DNA of 64,000 nt from Apostichopus japonicus. Its lineage: Eukaryota; Echinodermata; Holothuroidea; Aspidochirotida; Stichopodidae. The notes beneath the pieces were generated by a model. It saw only the letters and a program-made list of their open reading frames with translations, had not been told where the DNA came from and did not search any database. The DNA lies in the NCBI RefSeq assembly GCF_037975245.1, contig NC_092573.1, forward strand, positions 22,287,265 through 22,351,264. The letters run 5' to 3'. Position 1 is the stretch's first letter. The number at the start of each line of letters is the position of its first letter. Positions 55,401-64,000 of the stretch are shown here, in pieces. The translations under genes and the position numbers were made by a program.

Positions 55401-57129
55401 TATGTTTTGTGAGGAATACTTTATTATTTACATCTCAACGTATATTCCAGTAACTTGTATAATGTTCCAGCCCTTGTTTGATTTCATCTTTCATAATATA
55501 TGGAGATTAAAACTGAGATAAATAAAATAACCTACAAAAAACTCCTTAGATGGGAACTAAATTTTTTTTTTTTAGAGATATTTGTTAACTTTCGATGCGG
55601 TTAAAATAATTCTACTGGACGCTACTGTCACGTTTATTCGGTTTGTCTGTGTAATATCAGCAACAAATAGAGGCCTGCATCGTATCATATACACATATAG
55701 GTATATTAAATCACTACGTCCATAACGTACCGTAGCTTCCGAGGGCACAGAGGAAGTTTCAAATGTGCGACCCCACCGCTCCACCGTGCCCCACCAATTC
55801 GATCCACTATCCCAGAACCTAACCTCACCTGACCTTATAATTCAGAAATATAAGGACCAATCGGTTTTCCATATCATGAGCATTTTGCACGCCTTTTATA
55901 CTTCCCTGCCCCCCCCCCCGCCCTGGCACACATTCCTACCACCCCTCCCTCGCCAAAGACAAAAAGCAAAACAGTCAGTTATAGGGGTAATTCAAGTTCG
56001 AAATCTGAACTGTCGCTATACCAAAATATTTTCCTCTCCGAAGTCTCCTTAATTAGTTTTATAATTGCCTGAGTTTTCTATTAAAGCTAGTACAAAACAT
56101 TCTTTGCATAAAAAAATAAACAAACAAACATGACACCTTGCAGTCACAACACGTTCACAAGCAGTTGGTTCAGCTTATTAAAAAGGGACAACAACTTTCT
56201 ATCCTAGGACACTGGAATACACAATCCTTGGCCGTTAAAGAGAACCCTAGTCTTGAGGTGTTTAAAACAAGATTACCCACGCATTGTTATTAGCACTGCT
56301 GCGCTGCGCAACAACATCCTCGTTGTGATACCCGAGAGGGTTTTTTGACGAGTACACGACAGAAACAGAAACAACTTTATAAAAACTGACAACCCTTTTA
56401 AAATATTCGCATTGAAACGAGTAATAACTGGAACTGTGTTAACGCAACCGTGTTTCTTACGCGCGCACACACACACACACATGGCACACCGATATAGCAA
56501 AGACTGTCCAATAATTACTTGATATAGGCTAGCTACTACAACTTAACTGGATGGAGAATTTTGACAGCTTTGAACATGGCTTCATATAAACGACACTGAA
56601 CACTAGTCGAGTCTAACACGAATATTTTTACAATGTTCTAGGTGGCCGTAGAACTTTACCATAATTCCAGTTAGTACAAACAGTAGCCTACTACACCCCT
56701 CCCAGAACGAGCACGAACTCACTACACGTCTGGCGAAGATAATAATGCATATGAAATACGAGATAAGGTCTGAATTCAGTTTCTGAAAAACTGTTTGTGC
56801 ATATAGTGTTCCATGTTAGCGAGCGGGTCAAGGAGTCAGGTGGTGATGGTCGTCCCAGCCCCTGCGCTACAAACTTAGGGCCAATCACAAGTCATGTAGG
56901 CCTATGTCATGTTTATCCATTCCATAGCTTTTTCATCACTGTAACGAATTTGGATATTTCTGTTTGATAAAAATCATTCATTCCGGTGAGGGAAAACGAT
57001 ATCAGTCCTCAATGTTATCATCTGTAGAATCATTGTTTAGTCTATCTTGAGCCAATTAACTATTTCCTATTAACGATATCCGATTGAACTTTCACCCTTG
57101 TCTGAAAACAATTTGCTATTAACAGGACG
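52438..57129. other. intergenic region between gene 2 and PPIB
   Basis: No exon-like sequence seen. It holds a hAT-like element at 53339-53701, a poly-A run at 52709 and AT-rich unique sequence, plus short poly-G and poly-C runs near 55203 and 55910 and a (CA)n near 56465. Confidence 0.5.
53339..53701 (-). mobile_element. hAT-like non-autonomous DNA transposon, copy 2
   Basis: Inverted and shorter relative of 25882-26401. Ends are CACGGGTTCCCTTA and the inverse of CAGGGTTTCCCTAAC. The 8-bp flanks CTATATAG and GTATATAG match at 7 of 8 and fit nTnnnnAn. Shared internal blocks include the GTCAGAGTTGTCCACGAA and CATATGCGTATGGAACGCG regions. Confidence 0.8.
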
Positions 57130-57270
57130 TCAGCCATTGGTTGATTGGTCTGACAAAGCACTCGCTACCAATCATCGCTCAATTGGTTCCACTGTGAGTA
57201 CGACTACAGTCGCTCAGTAACGAGTACGAGTGTAGAGACTGCCACGTGAAATAAGCCAATAAGCTACGTG
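57130..57270 (+). promoter_or_regulatory. PPIB upstream region: five CCAAT boxes and two ACGTG cores
   Basis: CCAAT or its inverse lies at 57136-57140, 57144-57148, 57168-57172, 57182-57186 and 57256-57260. ACGTG cores lie at 57244-57248 (within CCACGTG) and 57266-57270. ER-stress elements are built from CCAAT (NF-Y) and CCACG or ACGTG (ATF6/XBP1), so this fits an ER chaperone promoter. No exact CCAAT-N9-CCACG is present; the closest is ATTGGTTCCACTG at 57182. Confidence 0.5.
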
Positions 57271-57459
57271 TTGCACAGAGTCTATACAAGCCACAACATC
57301 AACAATAGCCTAACCAATATCAATTGTAAGCGTCTCACAATTGCGAATGTGAATTCAGCGTCTTTGGCTTTCCATCCTATTCCTAGTACTGAGTTTCCAG
57401 CAGTAGCTGCAAGTTCTAGACCAACGGTGGCTGTGGTTACGATTCGATTAAAAACCGCC

Positions 57460-57567
57460 ATGAAGTTCTCGGCTGTCTTTCTAGTTGTCCTTGTGGCAAC
57501 AATTTATTTCTTTTATCCTGCAGATGCTAAGAAGGATAAAGCTGAAAAACCCAAAGTCACTGACAAG
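57460..57567 (+). CDS. PPIB: PPIB exon 1: signal peptide
   Basis: Residues 1-36. The donor is GTATGT, phase 0. The frame is open upstream to a TTG at 57268, but signal peptide and start context favour ATG at 57460. Confidence 0.95.
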
Positions 57568-60500
57568 GTATGTAGGTCTAACTTGTTGGAGTTGCTTGAA
57601 AATGAGTAGGCCTAGGCAAGTACTATAGTAAAAAGTACTGCCACTGCAGCCTACAGGACTTCCTTTTTATTTTAGCAGAACGAGGCTAGTACTAGTAAAG
57701 CATGGACGCTGCGAAGTTCGGACACCTCAGCATTAAATACCCCAAAACTATAACTTACTTTTATTGACAAATATGTAAGTACTTGCTTGCACACGGCTTG
57801 GAGAGAAAATAACTGTAGCTTCGTACTTCTTGGCTCTTCCTGTAGGTTGTCATGGTGGAATTGTGTATTTCAGAAGACATGTCCTTCCCCCAGATGAATA
57901 GAAATCTTAAATTGTACCTGGCCAATTTTAATATAAAAAAAAATTCTAAATTTAAATTCTAAAAATACTGTGGCAACTAATTCCTCTTTTAAGATCACAA
58001 GTATCGTCCCCAAATGTGCTAGAAAGTCACTCTAAGCATTTTTACTACCGTCCTTTTTTCCTCACTGGAAAATGGGGGTGTCTGAATTTCACAGTGATCC
58101 GAACTTCGCAATACTGACTACACTAACAATACATGTAGGCAATACAACGTACGGCTATCTAAAGTAATGGCCTACATTTACGTTACTGATTTGATGTTAC
58201 ATAAGCATCGCCAGAAACAAAAAACAAAAAAAAATTACCACACCTGAATGACATTCATGTCCTGAATGACATTTCTTTGGTACTTGGATGAAAAATCTCA
58301 ACCTAACTCTACGCCTCATGTAAGTGACTGTGCCGCACGCACAAGAGTATTTTTCTCCGTTTCGCATTGTAAGTCTGTAGTCTAGGCTAAGACCGATGCT
58401 ATTACATAACTTGGCTCAGTCTTGATCATGCATGCAGTCAGCAAAATCAATTCAGGAGAACATCTACCTGGACTGGAGGATAAGTGTCCATGACAGCTGT
58501 GAATGTTTCATGCTTGTTTAGTTTTTAGTTTTTTAGTTTTTCACCATGTAGAAAACTCGGATGAATACCAGCTTCAATACATTGAAGCGTTCTCATTTAA
58601 ATGACTGCTCGAAGAGTTACAAGGCAGGCTTATAATTGATGCACATATTCCTCCTCTTTGGACTGGCAGTTTTCCATTGCAAAATTCTGCATCTAGTGTT
58701 TATCTGCATCTAGCTACTTAGGAAAGTGAAAACACCCTGTTCATCCTCATTGCAGTACAGATAGATGTTGTCCAAATCTTGTGAAATACTTAATTTTAAT
58801 GATTATCAATATTGGTCCCAAATTTTTACATGCTAAAAATTGCTAGAAGATTTTAAAAATATGTTATAGTTCTGCATGTTATTTTCAGACATTAACAAGT
58901 GTTGAATTAAACAATTTAAGTTTTCATTGAGGAAAAAAACTTAGAGGACGGTAGTAAAAATGCTTAGAGTGACTTTCTAGCACATTTGGGGGCCGATACT
59001 TGTGATCTTAAAAGATGAATTAGTTGCCACAATTTTTTTAGAAGTGGTTACTTTTAATATTTAAATTGGCCAGGGACAATTTAAGAATTCTTATTCATCT
59101 GGCTGCAAGGGAAAGGACATGACATGTCTTATATTCACTCTAGCAGCCATAGTGAGGGCAATAAATTACTCCTTATTTGTACAGCTGTCAGATGAATAAA
59201 GCGAAAAGTTTTTCATAATCCCCAGCTGCCAAGTTGTGTGGCCATGGCCTTTGGCAGGAAATGCTTGATGGGAAAATTGCTATACAAAGTTTTAGCCAGA
59301 AAGAAGTTGGTCGAATTCTTTGTGAAACATTTATCCATGAAAACATTTATAAGTGTCACAAAATGAATTTTATTTGTTCGGAGAGATCTGACATTGGAAG
59401 TCGAAGTTGAAGCATAGTAGCAAACATCAATTTGGTTACAGGGCCGGACTAAGCAGATTCCTTTTTTTCTCTGCAGGTTTTCTTTGATGTCAAAATCGGT
59501 GATGAGAAGGCTGGAAGGATAGTTATTGGCCTCTTTGGTGAGATTGTTCCGAAGACTGTCGAAAACTTCAAAACATTAGCGACTCGTTCGGTAAAGTATA
59601 AACCATATTTACAAACACACATGCAGTATGCTAGAATTGTAGAACAAAGGTTGTTCTTTGAGTTTTCTCTTTTCCATTTTTTTTTTCTTTCTGTGACAGA
59701 TAAAATTGTCTAGACAATGTGTGTTATACAATGCAACCAAGTCACAAAATGTTAGTTAGGGTTTGTTAGTCTGGAATTAGTGTGTTACAATACAACCAAG
59801 TTACTAAATATTTACTTAGGGTCTGTTTATTCAACTAAGTTGGATCATTTGCCCGTCTTAGTTTGAGTAAATGTTTGATCAAATTTTCAGAAACCTACTG
59901 TTAACACATTCTTCATTTCCTGAAACATAAGAATCATAGTACAATCTTAGAGACACACTTTACACAGCCATATCTATTTTTGCATAATTAACAGTGTTTT
60001 GTATCATTCCATAATATGAAGCCCCTTTTAAGGTGTTAGTTAGCAAATGGTCCACTGTCTTTATATTTTTAATAGTGGTGGAAAAATGGATAACCTTCGA
60101 TTCTGTGCAAGAAATTGTAAGGTTTAGTATTTTTTTTGTGTCAGTGGGTATGTATGTTTTGAGTTTCTTTGCCATGAACATACTGAAGAAATGGAGTCAT
60201 TAACAGACTTTACAATGTTGTTCATTTTCAGAACTTGTAAGAGCTGCATTCTTTCAAAAACCATCCCAAAACTAATTTTGGCATATGATGAATGTTGTGA
60301 ACAAATATTTGATAAGATTGTGGAAAAAGATAGTTTGATGTGTTGTGCATAAGATTTGACTTTTTCCACCCCTCTGCATTTTTCTATAACAGGGTAAGGA
60401 AGGCTACAAAGGGAGCAAGTTTCACAGAGTCATTAAAGACTTTATGATCCAAGGCGGTGACTTTACTCACGGAACTGGAACTGGAGGTAAAAACTCATTT

Positions 60501-63500
60501 ATTCTTTCATTCATGCACCAGCAGGGAAAGATAATCCATCTGGTATTTCTTAACAAATTACGCTACAAAATTGCAACAAAAGTATGTAGAAAAATGTATG
60601 ACTTTCTGTGCATTGTATCTCGATATTGTGACCATGCATTTTATAAATCTTCTTTAAAAAATATAAAAATTAAAAGCATATTATCAACGTTACAATTTTC
60701 TCTGCCATATGTTAATGACTACGAAACATTCCCTGCATTCCGCAGTGAATTTGTAGGACTTTCATCAAAAATTTCTTTCAGTGAAAAATTGAGATAAAGC
60801 GTAGTAAATATGGAAGATTATGTAACAGACGAGGAAGCCTGTTACATCACCCATACCAGCCATTAACAATAGAATATTTTCTGTATAGTGCTCATAAGAC
60901 GGCTTTAAAAGCATTTTTTTGTCAGCAAGGGACGCCAATTTTAGCACAGCACAAATTAATCAAAGTTGTCAGTTGTACTTTCCTCGTGCTACCAGAAGCC
61001 TTCTTACCAGAAGTCCTAAATTTTTCATTTGACTCAATGTCTCAGACTCTCAGTGGAAAAAAAAAACTGTTGAGGGTGATAGTAAAAATGACTGAACTTT
61101 TAGCAAGTGTGACCATTAATTAACTTTTGGGCATATTTAGAACAACCGTTGATGACCATTAAAAGAATGTCTGTGTGTTCATTATTTAGGCAAATTACAA
61201 AAAGTGTGAATAAACTACAAGACCAGAATCAAATGCTCCCATCCTCCAAAAGTTAAATTTGTCGCAAGTTATGAATTAAAAGAAATGCGATATTTGCATC
61301 AAGTCCTTTGTCTTAACATTGAAAAGTCTCAGAAATGACACTGATTTTTAGCTATGGCATTGATTTTATGCTAAAACTCATTGTTACTATTGGTGACTAG
61401 AACAATACAGCATATTTTCAGTTTTCATTCAAAAGAATGAGATGAAAGTATGAAAAGATTGGATTTTCTTTGGAGTTTTGTGGATCAATATTAATCTGAA
61501 TAATCTGAGCAAGAAAACGTTTCAGAATGCAATGAAATGGTTAATTATTACCGTATTTCTAGAGTTGACTTAAATCTAGTATCGTCTTTAGATAAATCGC
61601 TATCTTATTGTCGTTCCCAAACGGCGAGCTTTGGTGAGATCAAGTAAAACAAAGGCTCCTTATAATTGAGTGACTTATTGGCCATAATTGCTGAATTACT
61701 TGTCCCTCTGTCTTGCAGGCAAAAGCATCTACGGAGACAGATTTGAAGATGAAAACTTTAAGTTGTCTCATTACGGTGCTGGCTGGCTAAGCATGGCTAA
61801 TGCAGGAAAGAACACAAATGGGTCGCAATTCTTCATCACAACAGTAGTAACATCATGGCTGGATGGAAAACATGTCGTATTTGGAAAAGTCATTGAAGGA
61901 ATGGTGAGTAGTTGGGACAGGTGTTGACTTGTTTGTTATATGCACAAGTCGTACTTGGGTCTGCTTAGATAGGCAACGTCACTTCCGTAGTTTAATATTG
62001 CTGATAGTCGTTTTTGTTGTCGAAAAATAGCATCATCGTTGCTGTTGTTTGGTGTTGCTGTTGGTTATAATTGTTTTCCAAACAAAGCATCATCGTTGCT
62101 GTTGTTCAGTATTGCATTTGGTTATTATTGTTGTCCAAACATAGCATCATCATTGCTGTTGTTTGGTGTTGCTGTTAGTTATTATTGTTGTTCAAACAAA
62201 GCATCATCCTTGCTGTTGTTTGGTACTGCAGTTGGTTATAATTGTTGTCCAAACATAGCAACATCATTGCTGTATTTAAGTGTTTCTGTTGGTTATTATT
62301 TCTGTGATCCAAACATAGCATCATCGTTGCTGTTGTTTGGTATAGCTGTTGGTTATTATTGTTGTCCAAACATAGCATCATCGTTGCTGTTGTTTGGTAT
62401 TGCTGTTAGTTATTATTGTTGTTCAAACAAAGCATCATCCTTGCTGTTGTTTGGTATTGCTGTTGGTTATAATTGTTGTCCAAACATAGCAACATCATTG
62501 CTGTATTTTAGTGTTTGTGGTGGTTATTATATCTGTCATCCAAACATAGCATCATCGTTGCTGTTGTTTGGTATTGCAGTTGGTTATTACTGTTGTCCAA
62601 ACATAGCTTCGTTGGTGTAGTTTAGCATTTGGTTATTATTGATGTCCAAACATAGCATCATCGTTGCTGTTGTTTGGTATTGCTGTTAGTTATTATTGTT
62701 GTCCAAACAAAGCATCATCATTGCTGTTGTTTGGTATTGCAGTTGGTTATAATTTTTGTTTAAACATAGCATCATCATTGCTGTATTTTAGTGTTTCTGT
62801 TGATTATTATTTTTGTAATCCAAACATACATCATCGTTGCTGTTGTTTGGTATTGCTTAGTTAGATTGAGAAGTACTATATTTGTGTGATTAATACAGGG
62901 CTTAATCAGAGTAACCCCAAGTCACTACTCTACTCAAAAAGCAAAATTTAAGTAACAATTCTGCAACATGGAGCAGTGATTGATGGTAACAAAAGTCTTT
63001 CTAAGGCTGTCCCACAGTTAACTGTTGTGAATGCACAGATGCCCACAAGTCAATAATACCGACAAGTGTCTCACAACTGATCAAAGAATCTGGAATGATA
63101 CTCAGAATTTCCCCGTTCGGCATGTGCATTGACATGAATTCAGCTGGTGAGGAATAAGTACATAAATCATTTGGAGACTGTCAGAGCCTGTAGAAGAAAG
63201 CTTTTTCAAGCCGGACTTCACATGATCTTGGTTAATATTGCAGGAAAGTGAAAAACAAGTTCAGAAATTTGTGTTTCCGATAAAATACTAGTATTTTCTA
63301 ACTCAATTTTTATGGCATTTTTCTCTTCCTTTGCCTGATACTTGATAAAACATACCCCGGGAAAACTAACAAAAGACTCCTAACAAAAGATAAAACATTA
63401 CCAGTATTTTTTTTTTAAATCATTCATATGCTCCAAAATATGGTATCACATATGGCAATATTGCTATGCAAAATCTGTCACCGTCTTTTCTCTGTAAGCA

Positions 63501-63895
63501 AAACCCCATCTTTTCAGTAAATTTTATAGTAGACAAAATTTTAAAAACCTTGATGTGGTTACGCAAAATCGTAACTGGTAGATGATGAAGAAAGTGATGG
63601 CAAGTTGTTGTAGGGCATGGACATCAAGAAAGAGGCTCAGAGGTTCCCTTTGTGGGGCAACAAGTATATGTGGGAGAGAAGTGGGGTAGGGTTAGGTACA
63701 TCTGAATGTTCTGGTAGTAGCTTTATCCCATTATTTTCCCCTCTTTTTTTCCTCCAGAGCGTGGTACGGAAAATAGAAGGGACCAAGGTATCTGGATCAA
63801 CGCCCGTCGAACCATGTGTCATAGTGGACTCTGGTGTCATTGAAGTTGAAGTGCCATTCGAAGTGGAGAAGAAGCCAGCCCCTGAGGACTCTTAA
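57460..63895 (+). CDS. PPIB: peptidyl-prolyl cis-trans isomerase B (ER cyclophilin), complete 5-exon gene
   Basis: Five exons (57460-57567, 59477-59590, 60393-60486, 61719-61903, 63758-63895) join in phase to 639 nt, 212 residues; vertebrate PPIB is about 216. It catalyses cis-trans isomerisation of prolyl bonds in the ER and, in vertebrates, helps procollagen folding. Residues 1-23 form a signal peptide ([20 protein letters not shown]), followed by a Lys-rich stretch. The cyclophilin fold runs from about residue 37 to 203. The catalytic and cyclosporin-binding set is intact: R86, F91, Q94, Q142, F144, W152, H157. The signature [15 protein letters not shown] is at 84-98. The C-terminus ends KKPAPEDS, an acidic ending without a KDEL signal; vertebrate PPIB also lacks one. 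The start has a good context (ACCGCCATGA). GTGTGG at 101-106 replaces the usual GDGTGG. Confidence 0.97.
57875..59128. mobile_element. foldback element with about 190-bp inverted arms, in PPIB intron 1
   Basis: 57875-58064 is repeated inverted at 58928-59128; shared words include CTAGAAAGTCACTCTAAGCA, TTTTTACTACCGTCC and TTAAGATCACAAGTATCG. The 860-bp centre has no long frame. A second, shorter inverted pair (GCGAAGTTCGGAYMAC, 57709 and 58101) overlaps it, with its outer copy outside the arms. A weak third copy may lie near 61060-61110 (GTGATAGTAAAAATG). Confidence 0.7.
59477..59590 (+). CDS. PPIB: PPIB exon 2
   Basis: Residues 37-74, [20 protein letters not shown], then [18 protein letters not shown]. 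The acceptor is TTCTCTGCAG and the donor GTAAAG. Confidence 0.95.
60393..60486 (+). CDS. PPIB: PPIB exon 3: catalytic Arg
   Basis: Residues 75-105, [20 protein letters not shown] then [11 protein letters not shown]. The acceptor is TATAACAG; the donor GTAAAA leaves phase 1. Confidence 0.95.
61719..61903 (+). CDS. PPIB: PPIB exon 4: active-site core
   Basis: Residues 106-167, with [17 protein letters not shown] and [17 protein letters not shown]. The acceptor is TGTCTTGCAG and the donor GTGAGT. Confidence 0.96.
62029..62860. repeat. 57-bp minisatellite with 231-bp higher-order period, in PPIB intron 4
   Basis: About fourteen units of AGCATCATCGTTGCTGTTGT plus GGTTATTATTGTTGTCCAAA. Most are 57 bp; every fourth is a 60-bp variant (CTGTATTTTAGTGTTTCTGT). 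Higher-order copies start at 62086, 62317 and 62548, exactly 231 bp apart; the third carries an extra decayed unit near 62605-62653. Because the units are multiples of three with no stop, a false 193-residue frame runs through it. Confidence 0.93.
63758..63895 (+). CDS. PPIB: PPIB exon 5, terminal
   Basis: Residues 168-212, [20 protein letters not shown], then [20 protein letters not shown], ending EDS and TAA at 63893. The acceptor is TTTTTCCTCCAG. The 3' UTR runs off the window. Confidence 0.95.
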   Translation, partial: SVVRKIEGTKVSGSTPVEPCVIVDSGVIEVEVPFEVEKKPAPEDS

Positions 63896-64000
63896 AGTAC
63901 CTCCTAGTTAGGATTTTTGAAATTGTAGAACGAACAATTTTTCTTTTCATTTCATTTCGTTTCGTTTTTTGTTTTTTTCTTTGGCAGGGGGTGGTTACAA

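Noticed and set aside
62039-62620. 193-residue repeated hydrophobic open frame ([18 protein letters not shown] units)
   Set aside because: Produced by a stop-free 57-bp minisatellite inside PPIB intron 4; a frame is also open on the other strand.

Overview
This is eukaryotic genomic DNA from an animal. It has intron-rich genes with canonical GT-AG splice sites, long (TA)n microsatellites, minisatellites and several kinds of transposable-element debris. The AT-rich marine-invertebrate look and the frequent AGGCCTA palindrome suggest a marine deuterostome, perhaps an echinoderm; that taxonomic guess is inference only. There are no operons, CRISPR arrays or prokaryotic genes, and most long open frames are microsatellite artefacts.

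Three multi-exon genes can be reconstructed exon by exon. (1) On the minus strand, 24054 down to 8619, a nine-exon SLC22-family solute transporter encodes 587 residues with all eight junctions in phase. (2) On the plus strand, 40792 to 52437, an eight-exon gene encodes a basic, polar, probably disordered protein of about 430-455 residues that I cannot assign to a known function. Its exon 2/exon 3 junction is ambiguous. (3) On the plus strand, 57460 to 63895, a five-exon ER-type cyclophilin (PPIB-like) encodes 212 residues with a signal peptide and the full catalytic set. Its upstream region carries five CCAAT boxes.

Layout. 1-8618: no gene recognised; simple repeats, a tRNA-derived SINE-like copy and the probable 3' UTR of the transporter. 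8619-24054: the transporter, with introns holding a 1.37-kb element with 95-bp inverted ends, a degenerate minisatellite, and a 3.5-kb inverted-end element that encloses a decayed LINE reverse transcriptase. 24055-40791: 16.7 kb between the divergently oriented transporter and gene 2, with no gene recognised; it holds a hAT-like non-autonomous transposon, a 290-bp foldback palindrome, a 33-bp palindrome flanked by a 7-bp direct repeat, and a 91-bp tandem array. 40792-52437: gene 2, with a large (GAT)n tract in intron 1 and (TA)n in intron 5. 52438-57459: a second copy of the same hAT-like element, then the PPIB promoter. 57460-63895: PPIB, with a foldback element in intron 1 and a 57-bp minisatellite with a 231-bp higher-order period in intron 4.

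The three genes do not form an obvious pathway; the arrangement looks like ordinary animal genome neighbourhood. The most notable material is the uncharacterised gene 2 and the set of unclassified inverted-repeat elements.
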